A stretch of 12,984 nucleotides of DNA from Bacteroidota bacterium (GTDB lineage Bacteria > Bacteroidota > Bacteroidia > Flavobacteriales > Weeksellaceae). Shown piece by piece: positions 1 through 6,447 of the stretch (within the stretch, counting starts at the first letter, position 1; each line of letters begins with the position of its first letter). The DNA is taken from NCBI GenBank assembly GCA_023388015.1, contig JAEWHB010000096.1:1-12984 (forward strand). The letters are read 5' to 3'. The notes under the pieces are model-generated. The model was not told the DNA's origin. It did no database searches and worked only from the letters and a program-made list of their open reading frames with translations. A program made the translations under genes and the position numbers.

Positions 1-112
1 ATTCGACTTCGATTTTATCTTTGTCAGGAAAATCAGCCAGTGCCATTTCAAAATTTCTTTTCCCGATGTAACAAAAAGGACACATTACATCGCTCCAGAT
101 TTCAATTTTCAT
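1..112 (-). CDS. DsbA family (FrnE-like) thiol oxidoreductase, N-terminal part only
   Basis: Only the first 37 codons are inside the window; the gene continues past the left edge. The reading frame starts MKIEIWSDVMCPFCYIGKR. This is the typical opening of DsbA-family proteins of the FrnE / 2-hydroxychromene-2-carboxylate isomerase-like branch: a first beta strand, then a CPFC redox motif (Cys11 and Cys14) at the start of the first helix. Family members fold like thioredoxin and carry out thiol-disulfide or glutathione-linked chemistry. No signal peptide precedes the first strand, so a cytoplasmic protein is likely. The start at the ATG complementary to 110-112 puts the CxxC at the usual distance from the N-terminus. 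The exact substrate cannot be told from this fragment. Confidence 0.85.
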   Translation of the reverse strand, partial: MKIEIWSDVMCPFCYIGKRNFEMALADFPDKDKIEVE

Positions 113-140
113 AACTTCTTGTTTTAAATTTTTTAATGTT

Positions 141-249
141 TTGTCATGGTTTTTGCCGAAGCAAAAACACACGCCAAAACCTATTTTCGTTTATTTTTTA
201 TCCCCCGAGCTAAAGCTCGGGGCTACAAAGCTTTAACTCCTACGGAGTT
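141..249. repeat. Intergenic hairpin repeat, copy A
   Basis: First of three related direct copies (A here; B at 346-447; C at 1494-1600). Each begins with TCATGGTTTT, runs through a conserved ACGCCAAAA/CCTATTTTCGTTTATTT segment, then a perfect hairpin. In this copy the hairpin is CCCCGAGC-TAAA-GCTCGGGG (203-222). It is followed by CTACAAAGCTTT and a second short hairpin AACTCC-TAC-GGAGTT (235-249). The unit has no coding potential. It resembles REP-like intergenic repeats common in flavobacterial genomes. It lies between the DsbA-like gene and the aldo/keto reductase gene, both on the minus strand. Confidence 0.8.
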
Positions 250-250
250 A

Positions 251-342
251 TCTATGAACCTAAGTTTCTGTGTCAACTAAATTTTATCTTCAACACTAAA
301 TTAAACTATGTGGTTAATAAAATCAACGTTCGGGCATTTTTT
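251..342. repeat. Dispersed intergenic repeat, linker module copy 1
   Basis: A stretch of about 90 bp starting CTATGAAC and ending CGTTCGGGCATTTTTT is repeated almost unchanged at 1897-1982. The second copy differs at a few scattered bases and lacks a short AAAATCA-like stretch. It separates hairpin copies A and B here. It has no open frame of note. It is probably part of the same family of intergenic repeat modules. Confidence 0.75.
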
Positions 343-345
343 CAC

Positions 346-447
346 TCATGGTTTTGCCGAAGCAAAAACATACGCCAAAAACCTATTTTCGTTTATTTTT
401 TACCCCCCGAGCTAAAGCTCGGGGCTACAAAGCTTTAACCCTACGTA
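346..447. repeat. Intergenic hairpin repeat, copy B
   Basis: Second copy of the unit described at 141-249, same orientation. The main hairpin CCCCGAGC-TAAA-GCTCGGGG is at 405-424, identical to copy A. The second small hairpin is degraded (AACCCTACGTAATT instead of AACTCC-TAC-GGAGTT), so only the first hairpin seems preserved. Confidence 0.8.
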
Positions 448-452
448 ATTAA

Positions 453-499
453 AACCTTGTCAAGCCGATCATCGCTCTGAGAATAACCTTGACAAGGTT
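453..499. repeat. 47-bp hairpin element after the aldo/keto reductase gene
   Basis: Perfect 12-bp arms AACCTTGTCAAG (453-464) and CTTGACAAGGTT (488-499) enclose a 23-nt loop. It begins 11 bp beyond the stop codon of the aldo/keto reductase gene. A copy with 44 of 47 identical bases is found at the equivalent place after doxX (2028-2074). In the direction of the gene (minus strand) the last arm runs into TTTTAA, so it may act as a weak terminator or protect the 3' end of the mRNA. A mobile palindromic element is equally possible. Confidence 0.75.
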
Positions 500-510
500 A
501 TCATGAAGAT

Positions 511-1461
511 TTATTTACTCACTTCATCAAGTAATTTCAAATCCTCAGCGTCCAGATTTAGTTCGGTTACCGACAAAATCTGCGCCAACTGTTCCTTGGA
601 AGTCGCACTTGCAATCGGTCCGCCGATGTTGGGCTGAGCCGACAACCAAGCCAAAGCGACCGTCGCCGGAACTGAATTATGCTTTTCAGCCACTTTATCC
701 AACGCATTTAAAACATTCAGTCCTTTTTCGTTCAGATAGTTGGCTGCGCCTTGTCCGCGTGGACTCTTATTGAAATCAGCTTCAGAGCGATATTTCCCAC
801 TCAAAAATCCGGAGGCCAAAGCCGAATAAGGAAATACCGTCAAACCGTATTCTGCTACAATCGGTGCATAATCGGTTTCGTATCCGCTTCTTTCCACCAA
901 ATTATACAAAGGCTGGAAAACTTCGTATTTCGGAAGGTTATTGTGGGTTGAATATTCCAATGACTCCTTCAAACGAGCCGGAGAAATATTGGAAACCGCA
1001 ATATGTTTCACTTTTCCTGATTTTACCATATCGGCAAATGCTCCCAATGTTTCAGCAACCGGAGTTTTCTCATCGTCATAATGCAAATAATAGAAATCAA
1101 TGTAATCGGTTTGAAGTCTTTCAAGGGATTTGTCCACCGACTCCATCAAGTGCTTTCGGCTCGCGTCGATTTCGTTTTTCACCCCGGTTGGACCGCCTGC
1201 TTTGGTGGCGATGATTAGTTTATCTCGATTTCCGCGTGCTTTCATCCATTTCCCGATGATGGTTTCCGATTGTCCGCCGGGACCACCGTCCACCCAATAC
1301 GAATACATATCGGCCGTATCGATGAAATTAAATCCGGCTTCGAAATATGCATCGAGAATTTCAAAGGATTTTTCTTCGTCCAAAGTCCATCCGAATACAT
1401 TTCCGCCCAAGTTAAAAGGCCTGACTTCTAAATTGGTATTTCCTAATTTTATTTTTTTCAT
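511..1461 (-). CDS. Aldo/keto reductase
   Basis: A 316-residue cytoplasmic NADPH-dependent oxidoreductase of the aldo/keto reductase superfamily, expected to fold as a (beta/alpha)8 barrel. The catalytic tetrad is visible: Asp48 and Tyr53 in FIDTADMY, Lys87 in IIATKAG, and His127 in YYLHYDD. The beginning (KLGNTNLEVRPFNLGG) and the GKVKHIAVSN and LASGFLSGKYR segments fit the subgroup of general stress and vegetative AKRs (YajO, YhdN or Tas-like). Length is normal for the family. It is flanked on both sides by repeat-rich intergenic DNA, so it is probably transcribed alone. The natural carbonyl substrate cannot be read from the sequence. The start chosen gives the canonical first strand. Confidence 0.93.
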   Translation of the reverse strand: MKKIKLGNTNLEVRPFNLGGNVFGWTLDEEKSFEILDAYFEAGFNFIDTADMYSYWVDGGPGGQSETIIGKWMKARGNRDKLIIATKAGGPTGVKNEIDASRKHLMESVDKSLERLQTDYIDFYYLHYDDEKTPVAETLGAFADMVKSGKVKHIAVSNISPARLKESLEYSTHNNLPKYEVFQPLYNLVERSGYETDYAPIVAEYGLTVFPYSALASGFLSGKYRSEADFNKSPRGQGAANYLNEKGLNVLNALDKVAEKHNSVPATVALAWLSAQPNIGGPIASATSKEQLAQILSVTELNLDAEDLKLLDEVSK

Positions 1462-1493
1462 TTTATTATTTTTTATAGTTTAATTATTTGATT

Positions 1494-1600
1494 TTGTCAT
1501 GGTTTTTGTCATGCAAAAACACACGCCAAAACCTATTTTCGTTTATTTCTCATCCCCCGAACTGAAGTTCGGGGTTACAAAGCTTTAACTCCTACGTAGT
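1494..1600. repeat. Intergenic hairpin repeat, copy C with compensated stem
   Basis: Third copy of the unit described at 141-249. The main hairpin is CCCCGAAC-TGAA-GTTCGGGG (1555-1574). Compared with copies A and B, one base pair in the stem changed on both arms (G-C to A-T), so pairing is preserved. The unit ends in AACTCCTACGTAGTT and joins the 110-bp tandem repeat directly. Confidence 0.8.
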
Positions 1601-1884
1601 TTTTTCTGGTTGGTTTGACCAAGTAAAAAATAACGTCAAAATCCGAACTCGTTTAAATTTTTATCCGCAAGCTGATGCAATCGGTTGCAAAACTTTAACT
1701 CCTACGGAGTTTTTTCTGGTTGGTTTGACCAAGAAAAAAAGAACGTCAGAATCCGAACTCGTTTAATTTTTTATCCGCAAGCTGATGCAATCGGTTGCAA
1801 AACTTTAACTCCTACGGAGTTTTTTCTGATTGGTTTGACCAAGTAAAAAATAACGTCAAAATCCGAACTCGTTTAATTTTTTAT
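1601..1884. repeat. 110-bp tandem repeat, about 2.6 copies
   Basis: Units start at 1601, 1711 and 1821 with TTTTTCTGGTTGGTTTGACC (the third has GATTGG), giving an exact 110-bp period. Each full unit ends in ACTTTAACTCCTACGGAGT, the same ending as the hairpin repeats A and C. The third unit breaks off after the GTTTAATTTTTTAT segment. The copies differ at only a few bases, so the duplication is recent or kept uniform. No open frame runs through it. Confidence 0.88.
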
Positions 1885-1896
1885 GAATGCAAAAAA

Positions 1897-1982
1897 CTAT
1901 GAACGTAAGTTTCTATGTCAACTAAATTTTATCTTCAACACTAAATCAAACTATGTGGTTAATAAGCGTTCGGGCATTTTTT
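1897..1982. repeat. Dispersed intergenic repeat, linker module copy 2
   Basis: Near-identical copy of 251-342, starting CTATGAACGTAAG and ending GCGTTCGGGCATTTTTT. A degenerate remnant of the main hairpin (CCCCGAGAGTAAAGCTCGACG, about 1987-2007) follows it, in the same order as in the first intergenic region. Confidence 0.75.
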
Positions 1983-2027
1983 AATTCCCCGAGAGTAAAG
2001 CTCGACGCTACCTTTAACTCTTTTAAA

Positions 2028-2074
2028 AACCTTGTCAAGCCAATCTTCGCTCTGAGAATATCCTTGACAAGGTT
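2028..2074. repeat. 47-bp hairpin element after doxX
   Basis: Second copy of the element at 453-499, with the same perfect 12-bp arms AACCTTGTCAAG and CTTGACAAGGTT and three changes, all in the loop. It lies 40 bp beyond the doxX stop codon. All changes falling in the loop suggests that the stem matters. Confidence 0.75.
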
Positions 2075-2114
2075 AAGTCATTTTCCTAATCGGACTGAAG
2101 TTCAGGATTAGTGG

Positions 2115-2519
2115 TTAATCCCACTTATGAACTGTTGACAAGGCATATTTTCCACCGCCGGTGAACATCAGACCCAAACCTCCAAAGAGGAACAAAGCGA
2201 TTCCTTCATGTAACCATGCTCCGGATTTTCCGAGGGCAAAAAGAGGATCCATGTGCGCCATCAAAAAAGCTACAACCATCACGATGGTAAATGCCACTGC
2301 TGCCAATCGGGTGCGGTATCCGATAACAATCATCAAGGCGGCAATGGTTTCACCAAGATGTACGCCATACGCTAAAAACTCGGGCATTCCATAACCTGCA
2401 AGCATCGATTTGATACCATCTACGCCGTAAATCACTTTGTGAAATCCGTGCATGAACATTAATATTGCTAAAGTTAATCGAAATATTAGTAATCCTAAAT
2501 CTATGTTTTTATCTTTCAT
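2115..2519 (-). CDS. DoxX family membrane protein
   Basis: A 134-residue integral membrane protein of the DoxX/DoxD-like family. Four hydrophobic segments are evident at about residues 8-25, 48-67, 72-88 and 106-120. The family features are present: an early RLTLAILMFMHGFHK segment, HLGETIAALMIVIG in the second helix with its Glu, and a glycine-rich last helix. The biochemical role of bacterial DoxX proteins is poorly defined; they are often linked to oxidoreductases and to stress or thiol metabolism. It is the last gene of the operon rrf2 - NAD(P)-binding oxidoreductase - doxX, starting 18 bp after the previous stop, so it is probably co-transcribed and under Rrf2 control. Confidence 0.9.
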   Translation of the reverse strand: MKDKNIDLGLLIFRLTLAILMFMHGFHKVIYGVDGIKSMLAGYGMPEFLAYGVHLGETIAALMIVIGYRTRLAAVAFTIVMVVAFLMAHMDPLFALGKSGAWLHEGIALFLFGGLGLMFTGGGKYALSTVHKWD

Positions 2520-2537
2520 TTTATCAGAAGAATTAGA

Positions 2538-3182
2538 TTAATAAGCCGCTGTAAAACGTTCTTTGTGGTGTTTAGGTTTTTCGATTTCGTCCAATAACAC
2601 AACTGCTACGTCTTCCGGAGAAAGTTGGGAAGCATTGTTCTCATCCACTACCGGATGGTCTTTTCCGAGGCGATAATTTCCAGTTCTTCCCGTTGTAATT
2701 CCGGGATGCATTTCTATGGCCGGACTGAAAAACGCCCAGTCCAAGTCTTTTTCTTCTTTCAAAATATTGAGATAATCTCTTGCGGCAGTTGCACCGGGTT
2801 TGATTTCAGCCGGGAAATCGCGTGAGTCCACCAATTGTTTATTTTCAGCATCGTAAAGACTTCCTGCTCCCCCGATAACCAAAAGGCGTTCTACTCCTGC
2901 TTTTTTCACGGCTTCTTGAATGGATTTTGAACCTTTCAGAAAATCATCGTAAAGATTGGGATTGGTCCATCCGGCATTGAATGCGCTGATGACCGCATCT
3001 TGTCCTTTGAGGGTTTCGGCAAGTTCGCCAACCTCATTGACGTCGATGGCTACTTTTTGGACTTCTTCTGTTAGTTTTTCAGGATTTCTCGCAATGGCCG
3101 TGACTTCCAGTCCGCGGTCTTTTGCTTCTTTTACTAATTTGGAACCCAAAAATCCGGTGGCTCCGATAATGGCTATTTTCAT
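2538..3182 (-). CDS. NAD(P)-binding oxidoreductase, atypical SDR (YwnB-like)
   Basis: A 214-residue Rossmann-fold protein of the NAD(P)H-binding / NmrA-like atypical short-chain dehydrogenase group. The dinucleotide-binding motif GATGFLG is at residues 7-13, directly after the first strand MKIAIIG. AIARNPEKL (about 30-38) is the usual second-strand segment that reads the cofactor phosphate. VISAFNAG and LLVIGGAGSLY are family-typical. There is no classical YxxxK catalytic pair, as is common in this subgroup. The family resembles Bacillus YwnB, which is likewise found beside an Rrf2-type regulator (YwnA). A 19-bp palindrome lies 23 bp upstream of its start. The function is probably redox sensing or reduction of small carbonyls or quinones; the substrate is unknown. 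Confidence 0.88.
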   Translation of the reverse strand: MKIAIIGATGFLGSKLVKEAKDRGLEVTAIARNPEKLTEEVQKVAIDVNEVGELAETLKGQDAVISAFNAGWTNPNLYDDFLKGSKSIQEAVKKAGVERLLVIGGAGSLYDAENKQLVDSRDFPAEIKPGATAARDYLNILKEEKDLDWAFFSPAIEMHPGITTGRTGNYRLGKDHPVVDENNASQLSPEDVAVVLLDEIEKPKHHKERFTAAY

Positions 3183-3204
3183 ATTCTAAAATGTTTTATG
3201 TTAT

Positions 3205-3223
3205 TGTAATAAAAATTGTTACA
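3205..3223. promoter_or_regulatory. Putative Rrf2 operator in front of the oxidoreductase gene
   Basis: A 19-bp imperfect palindrome TGTAATAAAAATTGTTACA lies in the 59-bp gap between rrf2 and the oxidoreductase gene. It matches the site upstream of rrf2 (3684-3702, read on the other strand) at 18 of 19 bases. Two such sites, both before genes of the same operon, make it a good operator candidate for the Rrf2 protein. Confidence 0.75.
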
Positions 3224-3241
3224 TTTATTTTTAAAATTTTT

Positions 3242-3652
3242 TTAATCAAATTCCTCCACAAAAGCTTTCAAGTTTTTGTGTTGAAGTGCATTTACAAGTA
3301 TTTCGTCGGTTTCCTTGAATAATTTTTCCAATGCTTTATTTATATCCTTCCCGATAGGGCAATTCGTACCGGAGCAATTGTTTTTCTTTCCGAGAACATT
3401 TGAATTTTTGACCGCATTGTAAATATCGGCCAGTGAAATTTCGCAGCTCGAAACATGGAGCATGGAGCCGCCTTCTTTTCCTTTCTTGCTCACCACCCAG
3501 CCAAGTTTCTGAAGTACCGAAAGTTCCTTGCGTACGATAACCGGATTGACATTGATACTTTCGGCAATCCATTCAGAACTTATCCACTGATCCGGATTTT
3601 TGGCCAGTACGGTAAGAATATGAATGAGTGTTGCAAATCTTGTGTTGTTCAT
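3242..3652 (-). CDS. Rrf2 family transcriptional regulator
   Basis: A 136-residue DNA-binding regulator. The N-terminal winged helix-turn-helix (about residues 1-65) shows the Rrf2 pattern: FATLIHILTVLA, SSEWIAESINVNPVIVRKELSVL as recognition region, then the wing KKGKEGGSML. Three cysteines are present: Cys70, Cys93 and Cys98. The last two, in NNCSGTNCPIG, could sense redox state or nitrosative/electrophile stress, but the classical three-Cys iron-sulfur spacing of IscR/NsrR is not evident. It is closest in style to the YwnA-like branch. It is first in an operon with the NAD(P)-binding oxidoreductase and doxX. A palindrome overlaps the -33 region of its promoter, so it probably represses itself and the downstream genes. 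Confidence 0.9.
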   Translation of the reverse strand: MNNTRFATLIHILTVLAKNPDQWISSEWIAESINVNPVIVRKELSVLQKLGWVVSKKGKEGGSMLHVSSCEISLADIYNAVKNSNVLGKKNNCSGTNCPIGKDINKALEKLFKETDEILVNALQHKNLKAFVEEFD

Positions 3653-3659
3653 AACAGCG

Positions 3660-3702
3660 CAAAGATAATAGATTTTTTATAACTGTAACAACTTTTATTA
3701 CA
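3660..3702 (-). promoter_or_regulatory. rrf2 promoter with overlapping operator
   Basis: On the minus strand a perfect Bacteroidetes -7 box TATCTTTG (complement of 3660-3667) sits just upstream of rrf2. The -33 TTG (complement of 3689-3691) is 21 nt further up. That TTG lies inside the 19-bp palindrome TGTAACAACTTTTATTACA (3684-3702, plus-strand reading). A protein bound there would block RNA polymerase, which fits autorepression by Rrf2. Confidence 0.75.
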
Positions 3703-3833
3703 TTTTGTTTTGATATTAATAAAGTAGTCGTAGATTTCTTTGACTTATATTTTTTTATGAATTCGTAGAATCTTCGGTTTGAAAATTTGTAATTTTTACC
3801 CAATCATTAATTTCATCAAAAGCAATTGCCGGT

Positions 3834-5961
3834 CTTGTGAATTGCTTTCAAAAATTTGTAGATTTACATGGTAAGATTCCAACATCTTCCTTATATTAAA
3901 GGGGAAGCGGATTGTTGTGAATTGCTTTCAAAAATTTGTAGATTTACATGGTAAGATTCCAACGCTTTGATAAATAAGAATGACAGAGGGTATGTTGTGA
4001 ATTGCTTTCAAAAATTTGTAGATTTACATGGTAAGATTCCAACAAAGCAAGTTCTTTTTTCCGATATCGATTTGTTGTGAATTGCTTTCAAAAATTTGTA
4101 GATTTACATGGTAAGATTCCAACGGATATACGCGCGCCTAAATAGTGAGGGTGGTTGTGAATTGCTTTCAAAAATTTGTAGATTTACATGGTAAGATTCC
4201 AACTCTTATCGGAAAATCCAACAAGACCCTTATGTTGTGAATTGCTTTCAAAAATTTGTAGATTTACATGGTAAGATTCCAACAGGATTTCCCTTCACAT
4301 AACTTACTGCATTGTTGTGAATTGCTTTCAAAAATTTGTAGATTTACATGGTAAGATTCCAACTAAAGAGATTATGAAGGGCGTTGGCTATGAGTTGTGA
4401 ATTGCTTTCAAAAATTTGTAGATTTACATGGTAAGATTCCAACAAGAGAACAAAATGGATAACGCACCAATATGTTGTGAATTGCTTTCAAAAATTTGTA
4501 GATTTACATGGTAAGATTCCAACAAATGTATGCTGCGGAAGCCGAAACTATCAGTTGTGAATTGCTTTCAAAAATTTGTAGATTTACATGGTAAGATTCC
4601 AACAGAATATGCGCGATGCGCTCCTTTAGATGTGTTGTGAATTGCTTTCAAAAATTTGTAGATTTACATGGTAAGATTCCAACATACGAAAGATTGGGAA
4701 GTTCGAACCTTTAGTTGTGAATTGCTTTCAAAAATTTGTAGATTTACATGGTAAGATTCCAACTGCGGAAGAGGCCTTATTTCTCTTTCTTCAGTTGTGA
4801 ATTGCTTTCAAAAATTTGTAGATTTACATGGTAAGATTCCAACTGATACCCAAACGTTGCAATTCACGGACAAGTTGTGAATTGCTTTCAAAAATTTGTA
4901 GATTTACATGGTAAGATTCCAACTTCTTCACTTAATCCACGCATTCCGTTTCTGTTGTGAATTGCTTTCAAAAATTTGTAGATTTACATGGTAAGATTCC
5001 AACACAAGGGTCTGTTCCGTGGTGCGAAAAGGCGTTGTGAATTGCTTTCAAAAATTTGTAGATTTACATGGTAAGATTCCAACAAATCAAATTCAATGTA
5101 ATCGCCTTTGCTGTTGTGAATTGCTTTCAAAAATTTGTAGATTTACATGGTAAGATTCCAACTCGTTGGTCGATGGAAGGTCCAATCGCTGTGTTGTGAA
5201 TTGCTTTCAAAAATTTGTAGATTTACATGGTAAGATTCCAACGGATTATCGGGGGTTTGAAAAAGATCAATCGTTGTGAATTGCTTTCAAAAATTTGTAG
5301 ATTTACATGGTAAGATTCCAACAAGATTTAAAATTACCCCCTTCAGTTGTCTGTTGTGAATTGCTTTCAAAAATTTGTAGATTTACATGGTAAGATTCCA
5401 ACCTCCATCAATCACTTGAGCGTTTAAGAGTTGTTGTGAATTGCTTTCAAAAATTTGTAGATTTACATGGTAAGATTCCAACTAATGAATTGAAATCATT
5501 GTTATTGAGTCAGTTGTGAATTGCTTTCAAAAATTTGTAGATTTACATGGTAAGATTCCAACCCCTGGGCTTTGTCGGTTTCTGAACCCTGAGTTGTGAA
5601 TTGCTTTCAAAAATTTGTAGATTTACATGGTAAGATTCCAACCCAAAGGTAATCATCATGTGAAAATGTACCGTTGTGAATTGCTTTCAAAAATTTGTAG
5701 ATTTACATGGTAAGATTCCAACTAAATTCCTGAAAGTCCCAACTTAAGGTTGTTGTGAATTGCTTTCAAAAATTTGTAGATTTACATGGTAAGATTCCAA
5801 CCGTTCATCGTGTAACTATTTTATCTATTATGTTGTGAATTGCTTTCAAAAATTTGTAGATTTACATGGTAAGATTCCAACGGAGGAAGATGCCCCTTAT
5901 GTATTAAAGAGGTTGTGAATTGCTTTCAAAAATTTGTAGATTTACATGGTAAGATTCCAAC
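3834..5961 (+). CRISPR. Type II-C CRISPR array, 27 repeats of 50 bp and 26 spacers
   Basis: Repeats start at 3834 and then every 80 bp up to 5034, then at 5113-5673 every 80 bp, and at 5752, 5832 and 5912. Each is 50 bp, from GTTGTGAATTGCTTTC through AAAAATTTGTAGATTTACAT to GGTAAGATTCCAAC. All look identical except the first, which begins with C instead of G. There are 26 spacers: 24 of 30 bp and two of 29 bp (5084-5112 and 5723-5751). The first half of the repeat is complementary to the tracrRNA anti-repeat at 12100-12123. This fixes the crRNA sense as the plus strand, with spacer first and then repeat, as in all type II systems. The array faces the cas operon and is separated from cas2 by a terminator-like hairpin. 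The repeat itself contains promoter-like boxes. Confidence 0.98.
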
Positions 5962-6012
5962 CTCATTTGAATCCCTTTGCAGTAAAGAGATTAGCATTGG
6001 AATCAGAATCAG

Positions 6013-6046
6013 AAAAGCAGGTAATTATTTAGATTATCTGCTTTTT
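6013..6046. terminator. Bidirectional terminator between array and cas2
   Basis: A 13-bp stem (6013-6025 with 6033-6045, one G-U pair) closes a 7-nt loop TATTTAG. The plus strand ends in CTGCTTTTT and is followed by a longer T-run at 6052-6060; the minus strand ends in CTGCTTTTC. It lies between the rightward array and the leftward cas operon, so it can stop both transcripts. Confidence 0.8.
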
Positions 6047-6068
6047 CATTTACTTTTTTTTGATTCTG

Positions 6069-6410
6069 TCAAAAAAGCTCTAGCTGCTGAGATGGCGTAG
6101 GTAAATCCGCTTCTTTTTGACCGAAAAAGATCTCCATCAGTCCGAATTGTTTATCGGTCACACAAAGAATTCCAATTTTTCCGTGCTTTGGCAAATTGTT
6201 TTTTGTACGTCTTATGTGAACTTCTGCATTTTCACGGCTTGGACAATGGCGAAGGTAAATTGAAAACTGAAACATTGAAAATCCGTCATCCAAAAGATGT
6301 TTCCGAAAACGAGTCGCCGCATGACGATCACGTTTTGTTTCGGTTGGCAAATCAAAAAAAACTAGTACCCACATGATTCTATAAGCATTAAAGCGGTTTT
6401 GTTTAAGCAT
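6069..6410 (-). CDS. cas2: CRISPR-associated endonuclease Cas2
   Basis: A 113-residue Cas2 with the ferredoxin-like fold. The first strand is MWVLVFFDLPTETK, with the conserved Asp20 that binds metal in the family. FRKHLLDDGFSMFQFSIYLRHC is the typical second-strand region and GKIGILCVTDKQF the later strand. With Cas1 it forms the Cas1-Cas2 complex that integrates new spacers; the Cas2 dimer bridges two Cas1 dimers. The last gene of the cas9-cas1-cas2 operon, it starts 37 bp after the cas1 stop. A shorter start at Met13 is possible, but the extra 12 residues (NAYRI before the strand) look like those of related flavobacterial Cas2 proteins. No Shine-Dalgarno sequence is visible. Confidence 0.95.
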   Translation of the reverse strand: MLKQNRFNAYRIMWVLVFFDLPTETKRDRHAATRFRKHLLDDGFSMFQFSIYLRHCPSRENAEVHIRRTKNNLPKHGKIGILCVTDKQFGLMEIFFGQKEADLPTPSQQLELF

Positions 6411-6447
6411 ATTTTTACATTATAAATCGCTTGGGGTATTGGATTTT

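Noticed and set aside
3573..3803. 76-codon minus-strand frame across the rrf2 promoter
   Set aside because: It overlaps the rrf2 start in another frame and covers the operator and promoter; the Rrf2 frame is clearly the real gene.
4844..4873. Spacer containing GCAATTCACGGACAA, similar to part of the anti-repeat
   Set aside because: Only about 9 nt match without a break; likely chance, and the flanks do not resemble the tracrRNA.
5962..5991. A possible 27th spacer after the last repeat
   Set aside because: It has a suitable length by eye, but no repeat, even a degenerate one, follows it; it may be leader or trailer sequence.
5915..6100. 61-codon open frame on the plus strand starting in the last CRISPR repeat
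   Set aside because: It is made of repeat, terminator hairpin and the antisense of the cas2 end; an accident of the repeat sequence.
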